Shown: positions 10,919-22,805, counted from the stretch's first letter. The stretch is DNA of 64,000 nucleotides from Marthasterias glacialis (GCA_911728455.2 OU452225.1:19998495-20062494); one strand, 5' to 3'. The notes: generated by a model not told the origin, from the letters alone. Translations and numbers: made by a program.

Positions 10919-12237
10919 TAGGCCTGGGCGACTAGTAGAGTAATCGCGACTGTTAATTGCAACGACTAACCGTGACCGTCGCGTTGCAACGACTCCAGTG
11001 GTTGAGCCGCCACGAGTACTTCAAAAGTACTCGCGAATAGTTGGCCAATGAACGGATTCACAACGTAAAACAGCACAACATAATGCTCCAACGCCACACA
11101 CAGACACACGTTGTTCACCACAAGTGCCATTACACCACAGTGCACAACACAATATTGTCCCACACAGTCCATGGAACGAAGCCCGAAACTGAACACACAG
11201 CAACCTTTTACACAGACTCATCCATATTCAACAGTTACATGGCTTGTGATTGGTTCAGAATTGTTCAATAAGTATACGCCACATACATGTATGAAGCTCT
11301 TTTTTACCCTGCCATTGAATGTGTGCCAAGCCATACAAGCTGAAGCTTTCTTATGAATATAGATATTTTATCAATAGCCAATCACAGCGTGGCTTAAGGT
11401 GGACTTTGTACCTGCTGCATATGTAATGTGTTACATGTACAAACGATTTAAGGGGGGACGACCATTGTGTGTACAATGCATCACCGTGTGTTGTGTATGC
11501 GTGGTTGTAGTGACTAGTATGAAATGATCGCAGGCATCAAATCTTGCAAATAGTCAAACCATTTTATAAACTTGAAAATAATCTATGAGATTTTACCAGA
11601 GTACCCCTTATTAATTGTGACAAGGGACCTTTTTTGACTTGCCCAGCGGACTACAAAAGGACGGGTTTTGACTCACCCATCGCTGTTTTCACTCTCATTT
11701 GGCAACCGGCGACCACTTATTTGGAACCCTTAATTCCTTTACTTTGAAGAGCAGCTGCTCATGCTCTAACTCGTTGTTGTGTCGCACCGATGTTGCTGTG
11801 TTGTGTGTGCTCTACACACAGTTCTGGTGTTGTTGGCAGCAGAGTGTGGGTTCGAATACCGGTCGCGGAACTTGTGTCCTTGAGCAAGATACTTTACCAT
11901 AATTGCTTTGTCCTTCGGATGGGACATTAAGCCGTAGGTCCCATGTACTGGATGGGTAGTGCACGTAAAAGAACCCAGAACACTTATCGTGGAAGAGTAG
12001 GGGTTTACCCCTGTGTTTCTGGTTCAGATAGCAAGCATTCTTATCTACAGGTTTCCTCAGGCTTGAGAGCTACAGTGATTAAGTTCACTTATGAGGCATC
12101 CTTGGTTTCATTACCAGAAATATATAATAATATAATAATAATAATAACATTGTGATAAGTTGCTAAAAAGTCGAGTAGTCGCGAATAGTTGAAGCGAGAC
12201 TACTCCAGTAGTGAATTTCACTAGTTGCCCAGCTCTA
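10919..12237 (-). mobile_element. hAT-family transposon, inverted complete copy with SINE
   Basis: It starts TAGGCCTGGGCGAC and ends GTTGCCCAGCTCTA. The target duplication is CGGCTAAT (10911-10918) / CGGCTTAT (12238-12245). The distal unit at about 49118-49140 has the unoccupied site AATCGGCTAATATCAGCTAA, which confirms the boundaries. Confidence 0.9.
11821..12148 (+). mobile_element. tRNA-derived SINE inside the inverted hAT
   Basis: Second copy of the SINE at 769-1087, at the same place in the hAT sequence, with an ATA-repeat tail. Confidence 0.7.
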
Positions 12238-12312
12238 CGGCTTATATCAGCTAATCCATTAATCAGCTAATACAAGTACTCTTTTCTTATTCCTTTGTTT
12301 TATTAACTACAG

Positions 12313-12383
12313 GTCAGCTAATCCAGACAGAGAGTGTCGGATCTTCATCCAGTACATCAAATAAATTAACTTTATGTTGAAAG
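12313..12383 (+). pseudogene. Block A, unit 3: truncated fucosyltransferase exon copy
   Basis: Frame SANPDRECRIFIQYIK then TAA; donor AAAG/GTATGA. It lies directly downstream of the inverted hAT copy that ends at 12237. Confidence 0.7.
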
Positions 12384-13042
12384 GTATGATGCTTGATTTT
12401 TACTTATAAAAAAACAACTTCAGAATTATTTTTTGATATCAAAATTTACTTTTCATGAATGTGATACCAATATCAAATGTTCTGAAATACTGCCATGACC
12501 GAGAAAATTGTTCCCCAACTTTGTTTTCTCGTTTCAGTATGCCAAACCAAAATGAACCTTTATATGAATGCAAACAAAATCCCTGATCAGTCATAAACAA
12601 TTATACAGTGGTTCTTTTTAACATGGTCGACCTGTTGAAACTTTCACAGGTTGGTTGTATGGTGTGATTATGAAAACCCAGAACATTTGACATTTCCCTG
12701 CCGAAATTGGTATATCATGGTTAGTGGACTATAGAGGGCGCCACTGACTGCGCTCTAACTTGTGAAGAAAACCTGTAGGGGCTCACTGTCAAGGGTATCA
12801 AAGGATGTTCAGGAGAGACTGTTAACATGACAACATTCCTGGGTGAAAGTAAAGGTTGTTTTGATGCATCCCAAAAGTGGCAATGTTAATTTTTTTTTTC
12901 ATGTTTAGGAAATTCCAAGAAACAAACAATTGTGGATCAGTTGGAGGGGGGGGGGGGTTGCACAATGAGAGTCGTCTTGCCCATGGGCAATCCTACTGTT
13001 ACATAGGGTCAACTAAAATTTAAATGGCTGTATTATTACTGC

Positions 13043-13374
13043 GTTCGATGGCTGTAACGAAAGTGAAAACTACCTGCCAAATAAAACCGCCCAAAAATTT
13101 GGCACCAAGCCGTATCATTTTGTAACGCGTATCACTAAAATACGCATGTGACCAATAACAACACAACATTGCAGTCATGTTGCGCTTGACCTAAATTTTT
13201 ATTGCCAGATCGCTGCATCTGTGCGTGTGCCACTGACCTAGCTTATCAGCACACAGAGTCACGGCCAAGGCCGTTCCAAGTGAGTGCGCCACCACAACGC
13301 GACAAAGCAACTTTACTCTGTGTTCGTCACTGAGCATAAGGCCTTTCATCCTGAATAAATGAAGGATTAAAGGA
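13043..13374. mobile_element. Unclassified ~332-bp insertion, unit 3
   Basis: Same element and target duplication as in units 1 and 2. Confidence 0.7.
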
Positions 13375-13442
13375 ATTATTACTGCATTCAATAAATACAT
13401 ACAACTTTCTCTTATTTCTTTGTTTCATCGAAACATCTGTAG

Positions 13443-13549
13443 ATGATATCTACCTGTCACAAAGAGCAGATTCCTGAGACCTGCAAGTGCGTATCATCAG
13501 CCCAACGTCAACCCATCACCAGCTTAGATGTGTGAGAGTTACAACAGAG
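13443..13549 (+). other. Block D, unit 3 (exon-like)
   Basis: 107 bp between CATCTGTAG and GAG/GTATGTG. Confidence 0.5.
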
Positions 13550-13609
13550 GTATGTGAGTTACAATAATTTGTTTTGACACTAACATCAAAAAGTGGGCCG
13601 TTTTTGCAG

Positions 13610-13705
13610 CACTGTTACAGACAGCACCCCTACGTCACATGCCACAACACTCTGGGGACTCCATGCTGGTACCAGCCGAACCCAGATGAGTGTTTATCCT
13701 TACAG
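13610..13705 (+). other. Block E, unit 3 (exon-like)
   Basis: The cysteine-bearing frame continues past the block through IDYKFEKS-like residues and stays open to the flanking intron-like sequence. Confidence 0.35.
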
Positions 13706-14192
13706 ATTGATTACAAATTTGAAAAATCAAAACTTGTTTTTATCAACAAAACTTCAATATGGAGTATACTCGATAATCGAGTGTACTCAATAATCATAAA
13801 TCCATGATGAAAAAATGTTGTTTACAGGACCCCTGTCAGAAAGTATTCATCACGACAGAGCATTTTGACTCATTGTTTTGATAAGCACACACTTTATTAT
13901 ACTCTGATGGTCCTAGGAGATTGTCCTTCTCCTCAGCATACTGATTGAAAACCGTTGAGTTGTTACACCACCGGTTCTTTTTAGAACAACCATGATTCAT
14001 GAGAGATTTCATCACAAGTACATGGTGTTACTGCAAACCTGACCCCCACCATGCAAATGTAAAGTTCAAACCCCACTTATTTGATGTCTCCTGCTTACCA
14101 TGTACTCCCATCATTTTGAAACAATTATTTTGAGGGCCTAGAGTTTAGCAAAGATATTTATTGGGTTGTTTCTTCCTTTTTTATTACTTCAG

Positions 14193-14808
14193 GTCGAACC
14201 AACATTAACCCTCGGGACAAGACCCCCAATGTACTTTTTCTACATGGGTGAGCCCCTCAGATGAGTTTACAAGTCAACAGCATTTACTGCAGGAACTCTG
14301 GCAAGCACCCTTGCAACAAGGGTCATTGTGATATCAGCCCAGCCCAGCCCACATCAACTGGTAAGCACCCTCTTGCGACAATGGTCAATGTGATGTCAGC
14401 CCAGCCCAGCCCACGTCAACTGGCGAGCACCCTCTTGCTACAAGGGTCTCTGTGATGTCAGCCCATCCCAGCCCACCTTTACTGGCAAGCACCCTCTTGC
14501 CATAAGGGTCATTGTGATATCAGACCAGCCCAGCCCACATCAACTGGTAAGCACCCTCTTGCGACAATGGTCAATGTGATGTCAGCCCAGCCCAGCCCAC
14601 GTCAACTGGCGAGCACCCTCTTGCAACAAGGGGCACTGTGATGTTAGCCCAGCCCCGCCCAGCCCACCTCAACTGGCAAGCACCCTGTTGCAACAAGGGT
14701 CACTGTGATGTCAGCTCAGCCTACTTCACCCACATCCCAAAGACCCCCTTGATGTGGACTTCTGAACAAGACATCAATGATCAACCAGGGATCTGTGACA
14801 CAATCAAG
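14193..14808 (+). other. Block F, unit 3 (exon-like, expanded)
   Basis: 616 bp with about six 62-bp units, some degenerate, between TTACTTCAG and AAG/GTATGT. Confidence 0.5.
14296..14705 (+). repeat. 62-bp minisatellite in block F, unit 3
   Basis: About six to seven units. A two-unit segment (ACATCAACTGGTAAGCACCC and CGTCAACTGGCGAGCACCC) occurs twice, showing higher-order duplication. Confidence 0.85.
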
Positions 14809-15346
14809 GTATGTTTATCATAAACCTTTGCAATGGATCAGAGAATATAATCCATTCCACTCACTACTATTAAGGTCCTCATTACAATTTTGTTAATTGC
14901 CTGGTAAATCCAGTTTATTGGTGACATTTTTTTCCCTGAAAGTAATTGTTTGGCAAAGATGAACATGAGTTTTGTTGGGGGAAGCACAACTTGAAAGAAA
15001 AAAGCAAAAAGAACTCATACACGTACCTTGATGGAATACAATGAAAATACATGTAGTCAAATACTATTATTAGAACCTGAGCGTTACAAATTGGCAACGA
15101 AGAATAATTGAAGGCAGCCGGCCAACAGTATTTTGGTTTTCAATCAAACAAATAGTTGCAAAAATGCAATTACAGATCTTCCTTTTGAGATTGTCATAAC
15201 AAGAAATAAGAATATGCTTCAATCAAGAAATGTTTTTGTTGTAATTTGTGAAACCATTGCATGGATGTGTGTAATGTTTCAAGACCCTACTCCATGAATC
15301 GATGTTTAATGGATCATTTTGTTGTTTCCTTTCACATCTTCTTCAG

Positions 15347-15483
15347 ATCAACTAATCCTGACAGAGAGTGTTGCAGCTTCAGTCAGAGTGGCTGACAATC
15401 AACAGCAGAGATGTCTCTATCTGAACCCCAGCTGTAGTCACATCCAACACTGCCTGGACAACTCAATCAGCTTGATGCTAGAG
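15347..15483 (+). other. Block B, unit 3 (exon-like)
   Basis: 137 bp. A small deletion near the end turns GATGGCTTGAGG into GATGCTAGAGG; the donor GTATTA is kept. Confidence 0.5.
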
Positions 15484-15851
15484 GTATTATGATACATGAT
15501 TTCAACCCTACCCCCTCCCCACCTTTTCAAAATCCAACTGTAAATTTTGTTTGATTCTGTTGAACCAAGGACTACACACTCTACCTTGACAACTCGGTCA
15601 ACTTTATGGCTAAGTGTGTGATACATGATAATTTCAACCCTACATCCCCCAACTCTCAGCTGATATGGCAAGCCCGTCTATGATTTGCATAGCCCCTATT
15701 TTGATCAGAATGAGATATCCAAGTTGGAAACTCCGATTTTAATTCCGAAACAAAATAGAAAAACATTTACAACTGATGAAATCCTAAATTTCCAGAATTG
15801 ATCAGCAAGGACATTCATTGAAACAGATTAAATGTGTCTGAAACTAGCTTA

Positions 15852-16414
15852 CCAGTTAGCACCGGATGACTTGTTTACACGCAACTGCCTGGAAACGGAA
15901 GGGGTGTACAGACGGCATTGTGTAAAATCAGAATACCGGAGCAAAGGTTGCCTAGAAATTTCACTGCTGAACAAGCACAGACCACACACACGCCGTCAAA
16001 TGCTTCTTTTCATCCTCAAAAAGACAAAACATGGTCATAAATATGCCGTTTTCTGGCACTTGAGAGGTGGTTTTTATGTAATCCCTGGTTGCAGACCTTT
16101 GTCCTTATGCTCCAAGAAGAGGATTACAAGACATCAATAGGCTTCCACCATTGTTTATTCATTGTATTTTGGCTCAATGGAAGTAAGTCAGAGTGAGCCA
16201 GGAATCAAGCCATGGTTCTGGGTTAAGTACCAATCCTATGTCGTAAGTAACGGCGTATGTTTTCTAATTCACAGTGGTTGAATTTGACATTTTCTCGTTC
16301 AAGAAAACAAAACACACAGTGCAATTAAGGGAATCTTTGTTCTCTTGACTTTCTCAAGTCAGGGTTTCTTATGCCGGCAATACTCTCAAAGAAAAAAGAT
16401 GTTGACCATTTTGG
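15852..16414 (+). mobile_element. Longer relative of the TTAA element before block C (unit 3)
   Basis: Same structure as the unit 2 copy. A chance 102-codon ORF spans it. Confidence 0.55.
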
Positions 16415-16557
16415 TTAGATCTTAACAGTTGACATGTTTGAAATAACTTCTGAACCTGTTAAAATTTTGTCAATTGTATATTGCATGGCTTTTTGAAATA
16501 AATCTTTTACTCAACAAATAATTCTCCTTTCCTTATTCCTTTTTTAATCTACTACAG

Positions 16558-16885
16558 ATCATATAAATCAGACAGACAGTGTTTGATCTTCAATCAGAGT
16601 TGCTGTCCATCCAGTACAGTGAGCAGAGATGCCTCAACCTCTCAACCTGAGGCCCAGCTGCAGTACCTCCAGAAGTCAGCCTCATTCAGAGTTGCTGTCC
16701 ATCCAGCACACTGAGCAGAGATGCCTCAACCTCTCAACCTGAGGCCTAGCTGCCGTACCTCCAGAAGTCAGCCTCATTCAGATTGGCTGTCCATCCAGCA
16801 CACTGAGCAGAGATGCCTCAACATGAGGCCTAGCTGTAGTACCTCCAGAACTCAGCCTAAAGAACTAACGACCTTATATTTCAAG
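16558..16885 (+). other. Block C, unit 3 first copy (exon-like, three repeats)
   Basis: 328 bp, the same repeat number as unit 2. Confidence 0.5.
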
Positions 16886-16948
16886 GTATGAAACATGATT
16901 GGTATCAACTATTTTTCAGTATCGGAGCTTACTTTGTGAACTTACAAC

Positions 16949-17851
16949 TAGTGCTGGGCGACAAGTGAAATTCACTACTCGAGTAGTCGCGTGTCAACTA
17001 TTCGGTACTATTCAACTATTCACAACTTTTTTGTTGTTGCAACTTATCACAATGTGGACGTCCCCGTCCACTGGTGTGTATAGAGCACACACAACACAGC
17101 AACATCGGTGCGACACAACAGTGAGTTAGAGTGTGACCCTTCCGCTGTTCAATGTACAGGAATTCAGGGCTTGAAATAAGCGGTCGCCAGTTGCCAAATG
17201 AGAGTGAAAACAGCGATGGGTGAGTCAAAACCTGTCCTTTTGTAGTCCGCTGGGGCAAGTCACAATAAATAAGGGGTACTTTGGTAAAATCTCATAGATT
17301 ATTTTCAAGTTTATAAAATGGTTTGACAAGTCTTGATGTTTGCAAGATTTGATGCCCGCGATCGTTTCATACTAGTCACTACAACCACGCATACACAATA
17401 CACGGTGATGCATTGCACACACAACGGTCGCCCCCCCCCTTTAAATCGTTTGTACATACAGCACATTACAAAGTCCAACGTAAGCCACGCTGTGATTGGC
17501 TATTGATAAAATATCCACATTTATAGAAAACTTCAGCTTGTATGGCTTGGCACACATTCAACGGCAGGGTAAAAAACAGCTTCATATATAGCGTATACTT
17601 AATGAACAATTCCGGACCAATCACGAGCCACGTAACTGTTGAATATGGATGAGTCTGTGTTGAGTTTTGGGCTTCATTCCGTTGACTGTGTGGGGCAATA
17701 TTGTGTGCTGCACTGTGTGGTGTAATGGCACTCGTGGTGAACAGCGTGTGTTTGTGTGTCGCAATGGAGCATTGTGTTGTGCTTTTTTCTGTTGTGAACT
17801 ACAGTCGTGAATGAGAAATCCGTTCATTGGGCAACTATTTGCGAGTACCTT
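16949..17851 (+). mobile_element. hAT-family element, right-truncated copy (unit 3)
   Basis: Starts TAGTGCTGGGCGAC. At 17851 it is joined, through a shared TTTGA, to sequence that normally lies upstream of block C. Confidence 0.8.
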
Positions 17852-18124
17852 TGACATTTTCTCGTTCGAGAAAACAAAACACACGGTGCAATAAAGGGAA
17901 TTTTTGTTCTCTTGACTTTGTCAAGTCAGGGTTTCTTGTGCCAGCAGTACTCTCAAAGAAAAAAGATGTTGACCATTTTGGTTAGATCTTAACAGTTGAC
18001 ATGTTTGAAAAAACTTCTGAACCTTTTAAAATTTTGTCAATTGTATATTGCATGGCTTTTTGAAATAAATCTTTTACTCAACAAATAATTCTCCTTTCCT
18101 TATTCCTTTTTTCATCAACTACAG

Positions 18125-18920
18125 ATCGTATTAACCAGACAGACAGTGTTTGATCTTCAATCAGAGTGTCTGTCCATCCAGCACAATGAGCAGAGATGCC
18201 TCAACTTCTCAACCTGAGACCCAGCTGCAGTACCTCCAGAAGTCAGCCTCATTCAGAGTGTCTGTCCATCCAGTACAATGAGCAGAGATGCCTCAACCTC
18301 TCAACCTGAGACCCAGCTGCAGTACCTCCAGAAGTCAGCCTCATTCAGAGTGTCTGTCCATCTAGCACAATGAGCAGAGATGCCTCAACTTCTCAACCTG
18401 AGGCCTAGCTGCAATACCTCCAGAAGTCAGCCTCATTCAGAGTGGCTGTCCATCCAGCACAATGAGCAGAGATGCCTCAACTTCTCAACCTGAGACCCAG
18501 CTGCAATACCTCCAGAAGTCAGCCTCATTCAGAGTGTCTGTCAATCCAGTACAATGAGCAGAGATGCCTCAACCTCTCAACCTGAGACCCAGCTGCAGTA
18601 CCTCCAGAAGTCAGCCTCATTCAGAGTGGCTGTCCATCCAGCACACTGAGCAGAGATGCCTGAACCTCTCAAACTGAGGCCTAGCTGCAGTACCTCCAGA
18701 AGTCAGCCTCATTCAGAGTGGCTGTCCATCCAGCACACTGAGCAGAGATGCCTCAACCTCTCAACCTGAGGCCCAGCTGTAGTACCTCCAGAAGTCAGCC
18801 TCATTCAGATTGGCTGTCCATCCAGCACACTGAGCATAGATGCCTCAACCTCTCAACCTGAGGCCTAGCTGCAGTACCTCCAGAAGTCAGCCTAAAGAAC
18901 CAACAACTTTATATTTCAAG
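18125..18920 (+). other. Block C, unit 3 second copy (exon-like, about eight repeats)
   Basis: 796 bp, the longest C copy, between CAACTACAG and TTTCAAG/GTATGAAAC. Confidence 0.5.
18160..18890 (+). repeat. 92-bp minisatellite in block C, unit 3 second copy
   Basis: Eight units with GTCCATCCAGCACA, GAGCAGAGATGCCTCAAC and CAGTACCTCCAGAAGTCAGC. The same repeat is present at 9127-9390, 16595-16850, 25455-25960, 27280-27570 and 46390-46750. Confidence 0.9.
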
Positions 18921-18983
18921 GTATGAAACATGATTGGTATCAACTATTTTTCAATATCGGAGCTTACTTTGTGAACTTCCTAC

Positions 18984-20325
18984 TAGTGCTGGGCGACTAG
19001 TGAAATTCACTACTCGAGTAGTCGCGTGTCAACTATTCGGTACTATTCGACTAGTCACAACTTTTTATTTGCAACTTATCACATCCCCGTCCACGGGTGT
19101 GTATAGAGCACACACAAGACAGCAACATCGGTGCGACACAACAGCGAGTTAGAGCATGAGCAACTGCTGTTCAAAGTAAAGGAATTCAGGGTTTGAAATA
19201 AGTGGTCGCCGGTTGCCAAATGCGAGTGAAAACAGCGATGGGCGAGTCAAAACCCGTCCCTTGTCACAATTAATAAGGGGTACTTTGGTAAAATCTCATA
19301 GATTATTTTCAAGTTCGTAAAATGGTTTGACAAGTCTTGATGTTTGCAAGATTTGATGCCCGCGATCGTTTCACTAGTCACTACAACCACGCATACACAA
19401 TACACGTTGATGCTTTGTACACACAACGGTCGTCCCCCCCCCCACCCTTAAATTGTTTGTACATACAGCACATTACATATGCAGCAGGTACAAAGTCCAA
19501 CGTAAGCCACGCTGTGATTGGCTATTGATAAATTATCAATATTCATAAGAAAGCTTCAGCTTGTATGGCTTGGCACACATTCAACGGCAGGGTAAAAAAG
19601 AGCTTCATATGTAGCGTATACTTAATGAGCAATTCCGGACCAATCACGAGCCACGTAACTGTTGAATATGGATGAGTCTGTGTTGAGTTTCTGGCTTCGT
19701 TCCATTGACTGTGTGGGGCAATATTGTGTGGTGCACTGTGTGGTGTAATGGCACTCGTGGTGAACAACGTGTGTTTGTGTGTCGCGTTGGAGCATTGTGT
19801 TGTGCTTTTTTCTGTTGTGAACTACAGTCGTGAATAAGAAATCCATTCATTGGGCAACTATTCGCGAGTATAAATTTCAATTTGCCTTACACTGATGTGT
19901 GATAAGCACTGTATACTCAGTGCTTTCGAGTCCTGTGGAAAAAAAATCCACAGGCAACTCAGGTGGGATTTGAACCCACGACTCCCGCATGACTAGAGCA
20001 GATGTCTTAACCCCTAGACCACCGAGCACGCCCGGTGACGAGGGGCTAGTTCGAATCCAGTATTATTAGCAGCAGGTACTGCAAACAATTAGATAGATGT
20101 TAATATTTGCATCGGGGGAATGAATATAAATTTCAATTTGCCTTACATCGATGTGTAATAAGCACTGTATACTCAGTGCTTTCGAGTCCTGTGGAAAAAA
20201 GCAAGCACTGTTGAAGTAGTCGTGGCGGCGCGACTACTCGAGTAGTTGCAACTCGGTGGTCATGACTAGTCGTTGCAAACAACAGTCGCGAGCATTCGAC
20301 TAGTCGCACTAGTCACCCAGGCCTA
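18984..20325 (+). mobile_element. hAT-family element with tRNA-related insertion (unit 3)
   Basis: Target duplication CTTCCTAC (18976-18983) / CTTACTAC (20326-20333), ends as in the copy at 9480. Carries the insertion at 19871-20200. Confidence 0.85.
19871..20200 (-). mobile_element. tRNA-related element with terminal direct repeats (unit 3)
   Basis: Two direct repeats of about 75 bp (TAAATTTCAATTTGCC ... TCCTGTGGAAAAAA) at 19871-19947 and 20128-20200 enclose a tRNA-like segment on the minus strand. That segment has an A box (GTGGTCTAGGGG) and a B box (GGTTCAAATCC) within about 19962-20035. It is absent from the hAT copy at 9480. Confidence 0.75.
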
Positions 20326-20621
20326 CTTACTACCCATACCAATTGTTGTGAAATACAGCCTTGCATGAGAAATTTGTTTCACAACCTTTATATTTTTATT
20401 TCTTTAAAATACCATGAAGCAAAATGAGCCTTTTAGCCACAAAATCCCTGACAAGTCATAAACAATTATTCACTGTTTTCTTGTAAGCCAGAGGATGTGA
20501 ATGAATCTATTCTTGATATATCACAGGCAGTGGGCTAGAGTGCCTCACTCTGCACCCCAAAATGCCCCCACACCCTTCTTTAGAGGCTCACTGCCGAGGG
20601 TATCAAATTTTGTTCATTTAA

Positions 20622-21025
20622 CCAGTTGCCACCGGGATTTTTTTCATTTTTTCCCCGTCCGTGATGGGACTATTTTCTTGGAATTGCCGGAATCAATTTT
20701 CCCACAGATTATCACCACTTTACAAAATCTTGGCTTCCACCATTGTTTTATTCATTGTATTTCGGCTCAATGGAGCTTGAAATCCAGCCATGGTTCCTTG
20801 GGTTTAGTACCAATCCTATGCCGTAGGTAACGGCTGATGGTTTGCAATACACAGTGCATGAATTTGACATTTTCTTGGGTCAAGACAACAAAACTTTCGA
20901 TGCAATGATGATCTTTGTTCTCAGGGTTTCTTTGTACCCTCAAAGAAAAATGATTCCGGCGATTCTGACAAAATAATTCCGTCAGGGTGGACGGGAAAAA
21001 ATGGAAGATCCCCGGCAGCAACTGG
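20622..21025 (+). mobile_element. piggyBac-like MITE (unit 3, segment G)
   Basis: TTAA flanks both ends (20618-20621, 21026-21029). The inverted ends are CCAGTTGCCACCGGGA and the complement of CCCCGGCAGCAACTGG. 404 bp, no transposase. Confidence 0.75.
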
Positions 21026-21301
21026 TTAACATCATTCCTGAGTGAGCAGTAGGGGTAGGCTATATCCCTAAATTGACAATGTTCACATTAAGTTTTTATG
21101 CTGAGGACATCCTCGACAAAAGTATACAGGTTTGGGTCATTGCACTTTCAGAGCTCTGCAGCTTACAGATTATCACCCCTTTACAAAAACTTGGTTAGTA
21201 ATAGTTTGCTGTGTGTAGTTTATATAATTAGCTAATATCAGCTAATCCATTAAGCAGCTAATAATAAGTACTCTTTTCTTATTCCTTTGTTTTAACTACA
21301 G

Positions 21302-21366
21302 ATCAACTAATCCAGATAGAGAGTGTCGGATCTTCATCCAGTCCATCAAATAGATCAACTTGAAAG
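21302..21366 (+). pseudogene. Block A, unit 4: truncated fucosyltransferase exon copy
   Basis: Frame STNPDRECRIFIQSIK then TAG; donor AAAG/GTACGA. This short variant is the one closest to the intact exon at 30026, and the two agree through CATCAAATA before diverging completely. Confidence 0.75.
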
Positions 21367-21805
21367 GTACGATGGTTGATTTTTACTGATAAAAAAACGC
21401 ATCAGAATTAATTTTTAATATCAAAGTATACTTTAATGAATTTGATATCAGTATCAAATGTTCAGAAACACTGCCATGAGCGAAAAAATTGTTCCCCAAC
21501 CTTGGATTTCTTATTCTAGTATGCCAAATCAAAATAAAACTTTGTATGAATGCGATCAAAATCCTTGACAAATCATAAATAATTATGCAGCGTTTTTTTT
21601 TAAACATGGTCGATCTGTCGAAATGTTTACCAATTTGTATGATGTGATTATGAAAACCCAGAACATTAGACTTTTCTCTCCCAAAATTGGTATATCATGG
21701 TCAGTGGACAATAGAGGGCGCCACTGACTGCGCTCTGACTTGTGAAGAAAACCTGTAGGGGCTCACTGCCAAGGGTATCAAAGGATGTTCAGGAGAGACT
21801 GTTAA

Positions 21806-22264
21806 CCAGTCAATGTCGAGATTCTTTAGTTTTTTTCCTGGCGGGATATTTTTGGCAGAATTGCCGGCATCATTTTTCTTTGAGAGTACCGCTGGCACAA
21901 AGAAACCCTGACTCGACAAAGCGATGAGAACAAAGATTCTCTTTATTAAGAAGCGTTTTGTTTTTTCAACCGAGAAAATGTCAGATTAACACACCGAGAA
22001 TTGCAAACATCGACATTTATCCAAAGCATAGGATGTCTCGTAATCCTCTTATTTGAACAAAAAAACACCTCTCAAAAGCCAGAAAGTGCCAAAATATTCA
22101 AGACCATGGTTTGTCTTTGTGTGGGAAAACAAACATTGGATGTGTTTGTGGTTCTGTGCACGCTCAGCAGTGGAATGTCCGGGCTACCTTTGCTCCAGTA
22201 TTCCAATTTTACATCTGTTTCCAGGCAGGGGAAACATTTGCTTGTAAACAAGTCATCTGGTGCC
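21806..22264 (-). mobile_element. TTAA element, inverted, in the intron after block A (unit 4)
   Basis: It starts after TTAA at 21802-21805. Units 1 to 3 keep the uninterrupted sequence GACTGTTAACATGACAACAT at this place. The right border is degenerate, so its end is approximate. Confidence 0.6.
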
Positions 22265-22542
22265 AACATTATTCCTCGGTAAAAGTAAGGGTAGGCTATG
22301 CATCCCAAAAGTGGCAATGTCAAATGTTATAAATGTTTAGGACATTCCAAGAAACAAACAATTACAAGTTTGGATCATGTCAGGTGGAAGGAGGCGGTAT
22401 ACAATGAGAGTCATCTTGCCCACGGGCGATCCTACTTTTACAAGTATATAGGGTCAACTCAAATTTACATGGCTGTATCATTTAGTGCTTTCAATAATTT
22501 TTGTTTCCTCCTTATTTCTTTGTTTCATCATGACATCTGTAG

Positions 22543-22649
22543 ATGATATCTACCTGTCACAAAGAGTAGATTCCTGAGACCTGCGAGTGCCTATCATCAG
22601 CCCAATGTCAACCCATCACCAGCTTAGATGTGTGAGAGCTACAACAGAG
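22543..22649 (+). other. Block D, unit 4 (exon-like)
   Basis: 107 bp between CATCTGTAG and GAG/GTATGTG, with no insertion upstream. Confidence 0.5.
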
Positions 22650-22709
22650 GTATGTGGGTTACAATAATTTGTTTTTACACTAACATAAAAAAGTGGGCCG
22701 TTTTTGCAG

Positions 22710-22805
22710 CACTGTTACAGACTGCACCCTTACGTCACATGCCACAACACTCTGGGGACTCCATGCTGGTACCAGCCTAACCCAGATGAGTGTTTATCCT
22801 TACAG
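22710..22805 (+). other. Block E, unit 4 (exon-like)
   Basis: The cysteine-bearing frame is open from 22704 to 22982 (92 codons). It is the longest open stretch of this block. The product is not recognised. Confidence 0.35.

Larger units (their letters stand above)
4822..12312 (+). repeat. Array unit 2 (A, D, D, E, F, B, C, hAT, G, inverted hAT)
   Basis: This is a full-order unit of about 7.5 kb. Block D is present twice (5976-6082 and 6336-6442). Block F has not expanded its minisatellite. A second, inverted hAT copy sits between segment G and the next block A. Confidence 0.8.
12313..21301 (+). repeat. Array unit 3 (A, D, E, F, B, C, hAT fragment, C, hAT, G)
   Basis: This unit is about 9 kb. 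The C-plus-hAT segment is duplicated, and the first hAT copy is cut at 17851 where the second C upstream region begins. The second C block has expanded to eight 92-bp repeats. Confidence 0.8.

Noticed and set aside
19962-20035. Functional tRNA gene
   Set aside because: The A and B boxes are present, but the acceptor stem does not pair properly and the segment is embedded in a repeated element, so it is tRNA-derived rather than a working tRNA.
20501-20830. 109-codon ORF, also at 29208-29558
   Set aside because: It crosses the TTAA element boundary and segment G, with no motif and different lengths in the two copies.
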